64,000 bases of DNA from Bacteroidia bacterium (lineage in GTDB: Bacteria; Bacteroidota; Bacteroidia; J057), in NCBI GenBank assembly GCA_033391075.1, contig JAWPMV010000001.1, positions 3,038,001-3,102,000 of the forward strand, in the 5' to 3' direction. A model generated the notes under the pieces. It was not told the DNA's origin, did not search any database, and saw only the letters and a list, made by a program, of their open reading frames with translations. The stretch's first letter is position 1. The number at the start of each line of letters is the position of its first letter. Made by a program: the position numbers and the translations under genes. Positions 1 through 9,199 of this stretch are shown piece after piece.

Positions 1-201
1 GAAAATGCCAGGGAGCAAGCCAAGGATTCCTTAAGCAGTGTGATAGACAAAAGCAAAGACCAGGCCCAGCAGAAAGCGGAAGAAGAGCTTAAAAAAGCGG
101 TAGGAGATGATGCAGCCGAGGCCCTGGAAAAATTAAAAAACAAAGTGAAGCTTCCTTTCGGTAGAAAGAAGAAAAAAGATACCGTTAAAAATGGGAATTG
201 A
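1..201 (+). CDS. C-terminal end of a lysine/alanine-rich protein (partial), possibly AsmA-like
   Basis: An open frame enters from the left edge and stops at a TGA at 199-201. The 66 visible residues are highly charged and helical-looking (EELKKAVGDDAAEALEKLKN) and end in a basic tail (GRKKKKDTVKNGN). Large AsmA-like envelope proteins of Bacteroidota often end in such Lys/Glu/Ala-rich tails, so that is the best guess, but nothing visible is diagnostic. The 5' part lies outside the window. Confidence 0.5.
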   Translation, partial: ENAREQAKDSLSSVIDKSKDQAQQKAEEELKKAVGDDAAEALEKLKNKVKLPFGRKKKKDTVKNGN

Positions 202-205
202 GGGC

Positions 206-679
206 TTACTTTCGAAAATCCAGGTAAGACATGGCCTGATCATATTGACGTAACCAGTCAGGATTGCCAGAGATCCGACGTCGGAAGGCCCGACTTCTAT
301 CCTTAAGCGTAGCTGTAGATTTTTCTGCCATCAAATTCATCACAAATAGCATACGATCTTCATTTTCCATATGCTTTTGCCATTTATCCAGCTCGCCGTA
401 TAGACGATCCAGGGCAGCATCATTCTCAGTTGTAAACTCTACAATATGAGCAACTGCTTCTGCATCTCCTGGTTTCGCGCTTGCTTCATCCAGTAATTTT
501 GCCATAACACGAGAGAACTCAATATATTTCTGGGAAGGTTTTTTAAAGGGATCATCTGCCAATACATCCAATTCCGTACGGGTTTCCGGACTTAGTGCCC
601 CACTCTTGGGATTTTTACAGGCTTGCAAAAGAAGGCCCAGCAATAAAACAGATGTCAGAATTCGAAGGTAGTGTAACAT
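206..679 (-). CDS. Small lipoprotein of unknown function
   Basis: 157 residues. The N-terminus (MLHYLRILTSVLLLGLLLQAC) is a lipoprotein signal with Cys at residue 21, so the mature protein is probably anchored in the envelope. The rest is mostly charged and helical, with no enzyme motif that I recognise. It is convergent with the partial gene at the left edge, only 4 bp from its stop. The upstream region (680-780) is shared with the divergent cyclophilin gene. Confidence 0.65.
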   Translation of the reverse strand: MLHYLRILTSVLLLGLLLQACKNPKSGALSPETRTELDVLADDPFKKPSQKYIEFSRVMAKLLDEASAKPGDAEAVAHIVEFTTENDAALDRLYGELDKWQKHMENEDRMLFVMNLMAEKSTATLKDRSRAFRRRISGNPDWLRQYDQAMSYLDFRK

Positions 680-780
680 TGTTCTCTTCGCTATGATGTA
701 TTTCTGTAAGCAAGATACACAATCGCTTGCTTATATAGTCCAGTATTAGGATATTTTCGCTCTAATTAACATTTGTACAT

Positions 781-1434
781 ATGATAAAGAACAGCTTTAT
801 ACTTCTATCCATTTTCCTGCTATTCAATTTCTCAGTTTACGGACAGAAAAAGAAAAAAGTTAAAGTTCCGAAAAAGGACTTCCTCATCACCATGACAACA
901 AGCAAAGGGAATATTTATCTGCTTTTGTATGATGAAACCCCAAAGCACAAAGAAAATTTCTTAAAGCTGACCAATGAGGGCTTTTACAATAGCACCGCTT
1001 TTCATCGGGTCATCAAGAATTTCATGATACAGGGAGGCGATCCAAATAGTAAGGATCCTAATAAAAAGAATATGTATGGCCAGGGCGGCCCTGGATATAC
1101 GGTAGATGCCGAATTTGTCGACAAATTTAAGCACAAGAAGGGAGCTCTCGCGGCTGCACGTCAGGGAGATCGTACCAATCCTACCAAAGCCTCAAGTGGT
1201 AGCCAGTTTTACATTGTGCACAATCCATCCAGGTGCAAGCACCTAAACGGAAGTTATACAGTTTATGGAGAGGTAATCAAGGGAATGGATGTGGTAGACA
1301 AGATCGCCAATGTGCCAGTGAGTCGGAGGGGAAATATCCCTGCGGATCGCATTACCATTGAAGTAACGGCCAAGGAGATGAAACGCAAAAAGATTACAAA
1401 GTTGTATGGATATAAGTATCCTAAGGTAAAATAA
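781..1434 (+). CDS. Secreted cyclophilin-type peptidyl-prolyl cis-trans isomerase
   Basis: 217 residues. A signal peptide (MIKNSFILLSIFLLFNFSVYGQ) is followed by a basic linker and then a complete cyclophilin domain. The core motifs are FHRVIKNFMIQGGDP (catalytic Arg and the FMIQGGD strand) and SSGSQFYIVHN. The family catalyses proline cis-trans isomerisation; the signal peptide places this one in the periplasm, where it would assist folding of envelope proteins. A Lys/Arg-rich C-terminal extension (KEMKRKKITKLYGYKYPKVK) follows the domain. The gene is monocistronic and divergent from the lipoprotein gene. A candidate promoter (TTGC near 727 and TATTTTCG at 752-759, one mismatch to TAnnTTTG) lies upstream. 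Confidence 0.92.
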   Translation: MIKNSFILLSIFLLFNFSVYGQKKKKVKVPKKDFLITMTTSKGNIYLLLYDETPKHKENFLKLTNEGFYNSTAFHRVIKNFMIQGGDPNSKDPNKKNMYGQGGPGYTVDAEFVDKFKHKKGALAAARQGDRTNPTKASSGSQFYIVHNPSRCKHLNGSYTVYGEVIKGMDVVDKIANVPVSRRGNIPADRITIEVTAKEMKRKKITKLYGYKYPKVK

Positions 1435-1485
1435 AGCTTAACAATTAGTCGTGTTGAGCTTTGGACCAGGCCGGGTTTGAGCGTG

Positions 1486-1531
1486 AGAAATCATGTATTT
1501 ATTTCCTCTAAGAAAAGAATACATGCTTTCT
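1486..1531. terminator. Imperfect A/T-rich hairpin between convergent genes
   Basis: GAAATCATGTATT pairs imperfectly with AATACATGCTTTC across an A/T-rich loop, midway between the cyclophilin stop and the recN stop. It may serve as a weak bidirectional terminator. No strong T-run follows, so the call is tentative. Confidence 0.35.
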
Positions 1532-1589
1532 CCGCCCGCAGTCCATCGCCAGGAAAAAGCGTTGAGATGAATATTGGGAAAAAAATATC

Positions 1590-3317
1590 CTAACCTGCCT
1601 GTTCCAGCAATTCGGCAGCATTTTTCAATGCGGAAGGAGTAGGTTCAGCACCACTCAGCATTTGTGCAAGTTCAATGACTCTTTCTTCATGCTGAAGTTC
1701 TTGCACATTAGAGGAAGTATTTTCTCCAATGATTTCTTTTTGAATGCGGAAATGACTTTTGCCTTTAGAAGCAATTTGAGGCAAATGGGTAATGCTGAGT
1801 ATTTGAAATCGGCGGGCTAGCTTTTGCATCACATTGCCAACCTTTAAAGCAATCTCACCACTAATTCCGGCATCAATCTCATCAAAGATCAAAACCGGGA
1901 AGTCGGCCCTTTCGGCAAGGGCAGCTTTTATTGCAAGCATCACACGAGAAATCTCTCCTCCTGAAGCTATCTGAGAAAGTGCGCCTTCCGGCATACCCGG
2001 ATTGGTACGGATCATGAACTGAACTTTATTAAAGCCTCTCGGCCCTGCTTTAAGTTTCTCACCCTCCAACTCTATACGGGAATTTTCACCCAAAGCTCTA
2101 TCTACCTGAATACGGAAAAATGCTTGTTTAAATCCAACTTCCCCCAGCATTTGATCCACTTCCGAAGACAATTCTTTTCCAGCTTTCAGGCGTTTGGATT
2201 CCAGTTCCAGACCCAGCTTAAGGAGATTAGCTATGAGTTTTTCATAGGCCTCCTTTTTCAGTTTGATATTTTCCTCCAGAGAATCAAATTCTTCAACTTT
2301 CCCCTGTACCTCTTCATAAATCCTCATCAAATCCTCTCCGGAAACTGCATTGAATTTAAGTTTGAGGCCGTGGTAAATACCCAGTCTTTCTTCTATAAAT
2401 GCCAATCTTTCCGGGTCAGAGCTAACCGTTTCCAGTATTTGGCTAAAGGAATAGGCCGCATCCTTAAGCGCTTCTCGAACAGATTCCAGACGTTCAACTT
2501 CTTCTGCCAAACTTTTATTAACTCCAGAAACCTTTTTCAAAGGTTCAAGCACTGTACTCAACTGAATATAAAGTGAATCATCCTGATTGTAGATGGACTC
2601 ATTCGCTCCACTCAGCGCATCTCTGACTTCTTCAGAGTTTTGCAAGAGGTTTAATTCCTGGGTCAATCGATCCTCTTCATCCGCTTCAATATTCGCAGCA
2701 GAAAGTTCTTCTAATTGATAGGTAAAAAACTCTAGTTGTTGCTTGGCCGTCCTTTCTTTTTCTTCTAACTCTTTTATTTCTGTCAACAAAGTTTCGGATG
2801 CCCTCCATTCCTGTTCAAATTTTTGAACTAAGGTTTCACAAGCAGCAAAAGCATCCAGCAATTCCAATTGCTTATCGTGAGAAAGCAAGTGATGATTTTC
2901 GTGCTGGCTATGCATATCCAACAGGATATTACTGACCTGACGTAAAACCTGCAATGAAACCGGAGTGTCGTTGATGAAAGAACGGGACTTGCCACTTGGG
3001 TTGATTTCCCTTCGAATCAAAATTTCGGACTCATTTATATCAAGGTCCTCATGGGCCATGTCAAAATCATCATAGCCTTTGAGTTGCTCAAACATACTTT
3101 GAGGTAATTCGGCAAAGCGGGCCTCCACGATACATTTTTTCCCTGAATCAAAAACAAGGGTACTGTCTGCACGTTTTCCGGTAATAAGTCCCAATGCCCC
3201 AATTAGCATGGACTTACCGGCGCCCGTTTCTCCAGTGATCACACTTAAGCCCTGATCAAAAGCAACATTTACTTCTGAAAAGAGGGCATAATTACGGATA
3301 AATAGATGCTTGAGCAT
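1590..3317 (-). CDS. recN: DNA repair protein RecN (SMC-like ATPase)
   Basis: 575 residues from the ATG at 3315-3317; this start matches the family N-terminus (MLKHLFIRNYALFSEVNVAF). The frame stays open to 3416, but the extra 33 residues resemble no RecN. Walker A is GETGAGKS at residues 29-36. A long coiled-coil middle follows. The ABC signature (IASGGEISRVMLAIKA) and Walker B (VLIFDEIDAGISG) lie near the C-terminus. RecN binds broken DNA ends and acts in recombinational double-strand break repair in the cytoplasm. It faces lpdA divergently across about 200 bp. Confidence 0.95.
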   Translation of the reverse strand: MLKHLFIRNYALFSEVNVAFDQGLSVITGETGAGKSMLIGALGLITGKRADSTLVFDSGKKCIVEARFAELPQSMFEQLKGYDDFDMAHEDLDINESEILIRREINPSGKSRSFINDTPVSLQVLRQVSNILLDMHSQHENHHLLSHDKQLELLDAFAACETLVQKFEQEWRASETLLTEIKELEEKERTAKQQLEFFTYQLEELSAANIEADEEDRLTQELNLLQNSEEVRDALSGANESIYNQDDSLYIQLSTVLEPLKKVSGVNKSLAEEVERLESVREALKDAAYSFSQILETVSSDPERLAFIEERLGIYHGLKLKFNAVSGEDLMRIYEEVQGKVEEFDSLEENIKLKKEAYEKLIANLLKLGLELESKRLKAGKELSSEVDQMLGEVGFKQAFFRIQVDRALGENSRIELEGEKLKAGPRGFNKVQFMIRTNPGMPEGALSQIASGGEISRVMLAIKAALAERADFPVLIFDEIDAGISGEIALKVGNVMQKLARRFQILSITHLPQIASKGKSHFRIQKEIIGENTSSNVQELQHEERVIELAQMLSGAEPTPSALKNAAELLEQAG

Positions 3318-3451
3318 GTTGGTTGAAAGTGTCCAATAGTTGAACAAAGGTAGAAGAAAATTTCGGATTTCTACATCTTCCCAGGCGAAAATGCAAAAAT
3401 TTTTAGCTTTTAACATAAAATTAGCAAAGCAATAAGAATTCTAATCCGTGA

Positions 3452-3481
3452 TTTGCCTCTTCAACAATTTTTCTAACTTTG
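3452..3481 (+). promoter_or_regulatory. Bacteroidota-type promoter upstream of lpdA
   Basis: TTTG at 3452-3455, an 18-nt spacer, then TAACTTTG at 3474-3481. This matches the Bacteroidota primary-sigma consensus TTTG-N~19-TAnnTTTG exactly in both boxes. It lies 40 bp upstream of the lpdA start codon, leaving a short leader. No experimental start site is known from the sequence alone. Confidence 0.75.
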
Positions 3482-3521
3482 CGCCGAACATTTAGAATAA
3501 TCATTAAACCCTCAATCTAGC

Positions 3522-4916
3522 ATGTCAAAATCATATGACGTAATTGTTATAGGCAGTGGCCCGGGAGGCTATGTTGCTGCTATCCGTGCAGCCCAACTAG
3601 GACTGAAATCTGCGGTAGTAGAGCGTGAATCTATAGGAGGGATCTGTCTTAACTGGGGATGTATCCCGACCAAGGCTCTTTTGAAAAGTGCTGAAGTCCT
3701 GGATTACATGACTCATGCCAGTGATTACGGTCTTAAGGCCAATAATGTGGGATTTGATTTCCCAGCTGTTATTCAAAGAAGTAGAGGTACTGCTGACACA
3801 ATGAGTAAGGGAGTAAACTTCCTCCTGAGAAAAAATAAGGTTGATGTCCTGATGGGGCATGGCAAAGTTAATCCTGATAGAAGCGTTTCTGTAAAAGATG
3901 CAGATGGAAAATCGGAGACTTATACTGCCAAGCATGTTATCCTTGCGACTGGAGCCAGAGCACGTAGCCTTCCCAGTATGCCTATCGATAATGAGAAGAT
4001 CATCGGCTATCGCAAAGCTATGACCCTGGAAAAACTGCCTAAGAAAATGGTTGTTGCCGGATCAGGAGCTATTGGGATGGAATTTGCCTACTTCTACCAT
4101 ACGTTGGGCACTGAAGTAACCATCGTTGAGTATATGGACAAAATCCTGCCCAGAGAGGATGAGGATGTTTCCAAGATGATGGCCCGTATCTATAAAAAGA
4201 AGGGCATGAAAATCATGACTTCTACCGAAGTAACAGGAGTAGATACCTCAGGCAAAGGAATCAAAGCTACTATCAAAACTAAAAAAGGAGAAGAAGTCCT
4301 TGAAGCAGATGTTTTATTATCCGCTGTAGGAGTTGTGGCAAATGTAGAAGAAATTGGACTAGGTAATCTCGGAATCCAAATGGAAAGAGGCCTGGTAGTG
4401 GTAGATGAATTTTACCGCACCAATGTTGAAGGTATTTATGCGATCGGAGATATGATTCCCGGACCTGCCCTGGCGCACGTTGCTTCTCACGAAGCGCTAC
4501 GTTGTGTTGAGAAAATTGCAGGCAAGGATGTAACTCCAATCGACTATGGAAATATTCCTTCTTGTACCTACTGTCAGCCAGAGGTTGCATCCGTAGGAAT
4601 GACCGAAGCTCAGGCTAAAGAAGCAGGATATGAGTTAAAAGTGGGTAAATTCCCATTCTCTGCTTCGGGAAAAGCTACAGCAGCCGGCAAAAAAGATGGC
4701 TTTGTAAAAGTGATCTTTGATGCTAAATACGGTGAATTCCTGGGAGCCCATATGCTGGGAGCTGGAGTAACGGATTTGATAGCTGAAGTCGTGGTGGCGA
4801 GAGATCTTGAGACGACTGGTCATGAGATCATCACAGCTGTACATCCTCACCCAACTATGTCAGAGGCTGTAATGGAAGCAGCTGCAGCTGCCTATGGAGA
4901 AGTCGTTCATCTTTAA
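3522..4916 (+). CDS. lpdA: Dihydrolipoamide dehydrogenase (E3)
   Basis: 464 residues, full length for the family. The FAD-binding motif GSGPGG is at residues 11-16. The redox-active disulfide is Cys42/Cys47 in GGICLNWGCIPTK. The second dinucleotide-binding motif is VVAGSGAIGMEFA, and the C-terminal interface carries the catalytic His-Glu region (HPHPTMSEA). The enzyme reoxidises dihydrolipoyl groups with NAD+ as the E3 component of pyruvate and 2-oxoglutarate dehydrogenase complexes or the glycine cleavage system. It stands alone, with its own promoter and a strong terminator, so it may supply E3 to several complexes. Confidence 0.96.
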   Translation: MSKSYDVIVIGSGPGGYVAAIRAAQLGLKSAVVERESIGGICLNWGCIPTKALLKSAEVLDYMTHASDYGLKANNVGFDFPAVIQRSRGTADTMSKGVNFLLRKNKVDVLMGHGKVNPDRSVSVKDADGKSETYTAKHVILATGARARSLPSMPIDNEKIIGYRKAMTLEKLPKKMVVAGSGAIGMEFAYFYHTLGTEVTIVEYMDKILPREDEDVSKMMARIYKKKGMKIMTSTEVTGVDTSGKGIKATIKTKKGEEVLEADVLLSAVGVVANVEEIGLGNLGIQMERGLVVVDEFYRTNVEGIYAIGDMIPGPALAHVASHEALRCVEKIAGKDVTPIDYGNIPSCTYCQPEVASVGMTEAQAKEAGYELKVGKFPFSASGKATAAGKKDGFVKVIFDAKYGEFLGAHMLGAGVTDLIAEVVVARDLETTGHEIITAVHPHPTMSEAVMEAAAAAYGEVVHL

Positions 4917-4935
4917 TTGAGAAGAGTATAGAAAC

Positions 4936-4970
4936 AAAAAATCCCGCTGAAATTCAGCGGGATTTTTTTT
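4936..4970. terminator. Bidirectional intrinsic terminator (lpdA / tRNA-Gly)
   Basis: A 12-bp perfect stem (AATCCCGCTGAA pairing with TTCAGCGGGATT) is followed by nine T on the plus strand and preceded by an A-rich tract that gives a U-run on the minus strand. It separates lpdA from the convergent tRNA gene and probably serves both. Confidence 0.9.
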
Positions 4971-4972
4971 TG

Positions 4973-5045
<73 letters not shown>

Positions 5046-5115
5046 TTAAGGGTTGACAAAAGAATGCAATTCTTCGCTTATCTCCAAGAATTTTCTCAAA
5101 AAATTTAGGCTTTTC

Positions 5116-5595
5116 TTATTCCTTCGAATCAAACAAGAGGCTTTTAAAATAACCTTTGTTGATTAGGTAGTTCAAAACCCAGTATCCAAAGTAGGTTACG
5201 AGGAAAAGGACTTTAAGATTCAGGATGAATGCGAGGAGAGATCCTGTAGCAGCAATGAGATAAATACCAATAAATGGATAGAGGTATTTTTGGGATTTAT
5301 TGGAAAAAAGGAGACAATCTACAATTTGACCCAGGCAGTAGATACCAAAACTTGCAATAAGGATGGGCCAACTTAGGGTAATGAATGCAGTGAAGGTAGA
5401 TATCGCTAGTGCAAGTGAAAGCACCAGGCTCAATCTGAACCTCTGATCCATTATTCGTGGCAACATGACGATGCTGGTAGCACCAGCATTTAAGAAAATG
5501 AGAGAAGCAAGCAAGTAAAAGGCTATAAGGGCCATCAGTTTAGCAGGTATTTGTTTTTCCCCCTCTAAATCAGGCAGCTGTAAACTACCTGACAT
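5116..5595 (-). CDS. Four-helix membrane protein of unknown function
   Basis: 159 residues with about four hydrophobic segments (starting near residues 20, 50, 75 and 115) and short polar ends. I recognise no catalytic motif. It lies between tRNA-Gly and the divergent outer-membrane barrel gene. Its end at 5116 is only about 70 bp from the tRNA 5' end on the same strand, so read-through from this gene into the tRNA is possible. Confidence 0.6.
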   Translation of the reverse strand: MSGSLQLPDLEGEKQIPAKLMALIAFYLLASLIFLNAGATSIVMLPRIMDQRFRLSLVLSLALAISTFTAFITLSWPILIASFGIYCLGQIVDCLLFSNKSQKYLYPFIGIYLIAATGSLLAFILNLKVLFLVTYFGYWVLNYLINKGYFKSLLFDSKE

Positions 5596-5710
5596 TTCTC
5601 ATTATCACCTAAAACTACCTTTATATTAGGAATTAAACATTCACAGTATTGTAGTCTTACTTACTATAACGGAGAAACTTTTGATTTAGTAGCCTTTTAA
5701 CCTCATTACT

Positions 5711-6718
5711 ATGCTGAATGTTTTAAAATTGGTGGCTTGGGGTCTGTTTCTCCCCTTGCTAATGCTCCCACACGCACTATTTAGCCAAGCCTGTTGTTCT
5801 GGAGGAGTACCCATTTCCAGTAATCTGGGATTAGGAGCTTCTACTGCCGGGACCTTTCAATTTCAGCTTACTTATGACCATAATACGCTGAAAGACCTCC
5901 TCGCATCCAGTGAACGCCTGGATGACGATAGAAGAACCCGTAATACACGTTCTCTTATTTTAGAGACAAGCTATGATATCAATCAGGCGTTTTCCGTAAG
6001 CGCCCTCTTTTCGCTTGTCCGGCAGGAGCGAATCATTCTTACTCAGGCCAATACCGAAGATATTACCATAAATAATGGCGTAGGAGATGGAATCGTTCTC
6101 TTACGCTATAATTTCTTACATGGAGAAAAGCATCCCGATATTGATTTTATGCTCGGAGCTGGACCCAAATTTCCTTTTGGGCAAGCCAATTTCACAGATG
6201 AGCGAGGAATTACCCTGCCCGCAGATCTTCAGCCCGGTACAGGTGCCTGGGATGCAATCATATGGACGAATTTTAATCGCAGAGGCTTGATGCGGGATAA
6301 TCTTTCTTTTAACGTAAGTGCTACTTATCGCTTAACAGGAACTAATCCGGACTACAATGGGAGTCTCGCCTATAAGTTTGGTAATGAATTTCAAATTCAA
6401 TGGGGGGTACAGGACAGGTTTCTCATCGGAAGCCTGATCATTGATCCTATTATCGCTTTTCAATATAGAACTGTAGGGGTAGATCAAATAGATGGAAACA
6501 GATTTGAAAATACAGGAGGTCACTGGCTAAACTTCAGGCCCGGCCTCAACTTCAATTTAGGACAAAATTCAGCCCTCAGACTCACGGGAGCTTTACCGAT
6601 ATACAGATACCTCCAGGGAACACAATTAAGCACCAGTTACCGCTTCGCTATCACCTTTTATCAAAGTTTAGGCCTGCAGAAAAAAAATGATTCCCCCTTC
6701 AAAGGCCTGGCAAAGTGA
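5711..6718 (+). CDS. Predicted outer-membrane beta-barrel with N-terminal ACCSGG motif
   Basis: 335 residues. A signal peptide ends near LFSQ and the mature protein starts ACCSGGVPISSNLGLG, with two adjacent cysteines. The rest alternates polar and aromatic/hydrophobic residues in strand-like segments ending in Y, F or L, as in transmembrane barrels (for example TYRLTGTNPDYNGSLAYKFG and LRLTGALPIYRYLQGT). A transport or porin-like role in the outer membrane is inferred. The CC pair right after cleavage could bind metal or heme, or be lipidated, although the lipobox is weak. The DUF3179 lipoprotein gene follows after 20 bp and is probably co-transcribed. Confidence 0.65.
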   Translation: MLNVLKLVAWGLFLPLLMLPHALFSQACCSGGVPISSNLGLGASTAGTFQFQLTYDHNTLKDLLASSERLDDDRRTRNTRSLILETSYDINQAFSVSALFSLVRQERIILTQANTEDITINNGVGDGIVLLRYNFLHGEKHPDIDFMLGAGPKFPFGQANFTDERGITLPADLQPGTGAWDAIIWTNFNRRGLMRDNLSFNVSATYRLTGTNPDYNGSLAYKFGNEFQIQWGVQDRFLIGSLIIDPIIAFQYRTVGVDQIDGNRFENTGGHWLNFRPGLNFNLGQNSALRLTGALPIYRYLQGTQLSTSYRFAITFYQSLGLQKKNDSPFKGLAK

Positions 6719-6738
6719 AACCTACTAACCCATAATCA

Positions 6739-7782
6739 ATGAACATTATTAAAAACACTGGCTTTTTCTTTCTACTACTGATCCCTTTACTCTTTTCTTG
6801 CGAGGAAGGAGAATCAGAATGGTTGGTACCCAGAGATGAAGTATTTGATGGCGGACCGGGTAAAGATGGAATTCCTGCGATTGATGAACCTGCATTTCTG
6901 GATGTTTCTGATGTAAATTTCCTGGACGATACAGATTTGATAGTAGGATTTAAATCCGGAAATGAAATCAAAGGCTATCCCCATGATATCCTCGACTGGC
7001 ATGAAATCGTAAATGACAAAACCAATAATATCGCCTATTCTGTTGTCTACTGTCCGCTTACCGGATCTGCTACAGGCTGGGACAGAGTTATAAATGGAAA
7101 GGAAACTACCTTCGGAGTCTCAGGCTTACTTTACAATACCAATATCATTCCCTACGACAGAGAAACAGATAGCAATTGGTCCCAAATGGAGCTCAAATGT
7201 GTAAATGGCAAACTCTCCGGAAGTGATCCGGGCAATTATTTATTGATAGAAACTAGCTGGAAAAGCTGGAAGGAACTTTTCCCGAATTCCCAGGTCCTTT
7301 CTGCCAATACCGGCTTTAACAGACGCTACGGACAATATCCTTATGGAAGCTATCGAACGGATAATGACCTCTTCTTTTTCCCCATCAGCAATCGTGATGA
7401 TCGCCTTCCTGCCAAGGACCGGGTTTATGGAATCGTGGTCAATGATAAATCCAAAGCCTTCCCTTTTACAAACTTTTTCTCGGGTTTAAGTGTTGTAGAA
7501 GATGAGGTCGGGGGTCTTCCTGTAGTAGTTGTCGGAGATGCAGAGAGAAATTTTGTGGTTGGTTTTGAGAGAATGACAGCAGATGGAAGCCTCTTAAATT
7601 TCAGTGCCCTCAATGGAGAAGGGACCAATGTCATGACTGACAATGAAGGTAATACCTGGGATCTTTTTGGGTATGCGACCAGTGGTCCACGTGCAGGAGA
7701 AAGACTACCAATCGTCAGAGGCTTTATTGCCTATTGGTTTGCCTGGGGAACCTTCTTCCCCGATATCGAAATAAGAAATTAG
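6739..7782 (+). CDS. DUF3179 family lipoprotein
   Basis: 347 residues. The lipoprotein signal (LLLIPLLFSC) gives a mature N-terminal Cys at residue 21. The body has hallmarks of DUF3179: VVYCPLTGSATGWDR, a conserved Cys-Pro-Leu segment, and WSQMELKCVNGKLSG followed by the SWKSWKELFPNSQVLS region. The biochemical role of this family is not known to me. It follows the barrel gene by 20 bp, so the two products probably work in the same outer-membrane process. A hairpin terminator follows. Confidence 0.8.
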   Translation: MNIIKNTGFFFLLLIPLLFSCEEGESEWLVPRDEVFDGGPGKDGIPAIDEPAFLDVSDVNFLDDTDLIVGFKSGNEIKGYPHDILDWHEIVNDKTNNIAYSVVYCPLTGSATGWDRVINGKETTFGVSGLLYNTNIIPYDRETDSNWSQMELKCVNGKLSGSDPGNYLLIETSWKSWKELFPNSQVLSANTGFNRRYGQYPYGSYRTDNDLFFFPISNRDDRLPAKDRVYGIVVNDKSKAFPFTNFFSGLSVVEDEVGGLPVVVVGDAERNFVVGFERMTADGSLLNFSALNGEGTNVMTDNEGNTWDLFGYATSGPRAGERLPIVRGFIAYWFAWGTFFPDIEIRN

Positions 7783-7797
7783 AATGTTTACTTGAAT

Positions 7798-7836
7798 TAA
7801 AGGCCAGTCACCCGCTAGGGGCTGGTCTTTTCTTTA
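7798..7836 (+). terminator. Terminator after the DUF3179 gene
   Basis: AAAGGCCAG pairs with CTGGTCTTT (one G-U wobble), with an inner CCC/GGG pair and a T-rich tail (TTTTCTTT). The tail overlaps the stop codon of the convergent rpe gene. Confidence 0.7.
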
Positions 7837-8487
7837 TGAAAGGGCTTTTAAGGCAGAGATTGCAGCTCTGGGATCATCTGCTTTGAAAACATAAGAACCA
7901 GCGACCAATACATCTGCTCCTGCCGCCAATAATGCGGGCGCTGTTTTCAGGTCAACCCCACCATCTATTTCAATGAGGGTATTCGTTCCTGCCTTTTGAA
8001 TCATTGATTTCAGTTCAGCGACTTTATGAGGGATATATTTGATAAATTTTTGTCCCCCAAAACCGGGATTTACAGACATCAACAATACCAGATCTGCAAG
8101 ATGAAGTACATGCTTCACCGTATCTACTGGCGTAGCAGGATTTAAGGCAACTCCACTTTTCATCCCTGCATCACGAATCGCTTGCAAAGTTCTGTCCAAA
8201 TGAACTGTTGCTTCCTGATGAACGGTCAGGACAGCAGCACCAGCTTCCTGGAAAGCGTCTATATACTTTTCTGGCTCTACTATCATCAAATGAACATCCA
8301 CCGGCTTATTCATATGTGCTTTTGCAGCTTTGAGAATAGGAAAGCCAAAAGAAATATTGGGAACAAATCGACCATCCATCACATCAAAGTGTAGCCAATC
8401 TGCTTCTGAATCATTTACGATATCAAAAGCATCCTTGAGATTAGAAAAATCAGCTGCAAGTAAGGAAGGTGCTATTAGTTTTTTCAT
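7834..8487 (-). CDS. rpe: Ribulose-phosphate 3-epimerase
   Basis: 217 residues, usual family length. Motifs in order are IAPSLLAADF (N-terminal strand), HFDVMDGRFVPNI (metal-binding His and catalytic Asp), MSVNPGFGGQKFI (phosphate/lid loop) and IEIDGGV (second catalytic Asp). The metal-dependent TIM barrel interconverts ribulose-5-phosphate and xylulose-5-phosphate in the pentose phosphate pathway. Its start lies 10 bp after the stop of the membrane-protein gene behind it, so the two are likely co-transcribed. Confidence 0.96.
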   Translation of the reverse strand: MKKLIAPSLLAADFSNLKDAFDIVNDSEADWLHFDVMDGRFVPNISFGFPILKAAKAHMNKPVDVHLMIVEPEKYIDAFQEAGAAVLTVHQEATVHLDRTLQAIRDAGMKSGVALNPATPVDTVKHVLHLADLVLLMSVNPGFGGQKFIKYIPHKVAELKSMIQKAGTNTLIEIDGGVDLKTAPALLAAGADVLVAGSYVFKADDPRAAISALKALS

Positions 8488-8497
8488 TCAGTAATAT

Positions 8498-9010
8498 TCA
8501 TTGGGAATTAAAATAGGTGGGATCCCAGAACATTCGTCGAGTAGCAGGAAGCAGAAAGTATATGAGAGCCGCAAAACACAGAATGCTTAGCCCTCCATTT
8601 ATAATAATCGATTCTATATAAGAAAACTGACCTTGAGGAACTGAATCCAGGGTATTGCTAACAATGCGGAAGTCCATGCGGGTTTTGAGGTAGTAAACCA
8701 TGAAGCCAAAGAAACCACTTAAAAAACCCAGAAGAAGTACACAGATGCTCCAGCCAAATTTTGTAAACAATCGAGCTGAAATACCTAGAATCAACATAGC
8801 CAATGGAAGATTTATGGCGGACAAATCGGCCCGAAATTTATCTTCACCTCCAAAGAGACTTACCAATTGCACATCACAATATGCCCAATCAAAAATCTTG
8901 CAGGAAAGGCCTAGAGGAAACAGGACTATTCCAATGCCCAACAAGATTGAAGAAGCAAATTCTATGAACAACACATCTGACTTAAAAATATCCGCTTTTT
9001 GCTCTTCCAT
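8498..9010 (-). CDS. Membrane protein of unknown function
   Basis: About 170 residues from the ATG at 9008-9010 (MEEQKADIFKSDVLF). The frame continues upstream to 9106, but that extension is polar and basic and less likely to be coding. Four hydrophobic segments are visible (starting with FIEFASSILLGIGIVLFPLGL). A loop between the first two segments has two cysteines (SCKIFDWAYCDVQ). No family is recognised. It probably shares a transcript with rpe. Confidence 0.55.
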   Translation of the reverse strand: MEEQKADIFKSDVLFIEFASSILLGIGIVLFPLGLSCKIFDWAYCDVQLVSLFGGEDKFRADLSAINLPLAMLILGISARLFTKFGWSICVLLLGFLSGFFGFMVYYLKTRMDFRIVSNTLDSVPQGQFSYIESIIINGGLSILCFAALIYFLLPATRRMFWDPTYFNSQ

Positions 9011-9199
9011 ATAAGGAATCAACCGTATGGGCTGGGTTTTTCGTTCAATTTTATAGCTACTTGGCTTTGAGAGAACAAAAAAAGGAAAAATCCCCTTATC
9101 AGACAAAACAAATAATTATCCAGCTGGATTGGCATTTTCCTTGTTTTTATTTGGATTAATTCTAAACTGTACCTAACATTACATCGATTTTCGGGTTAT

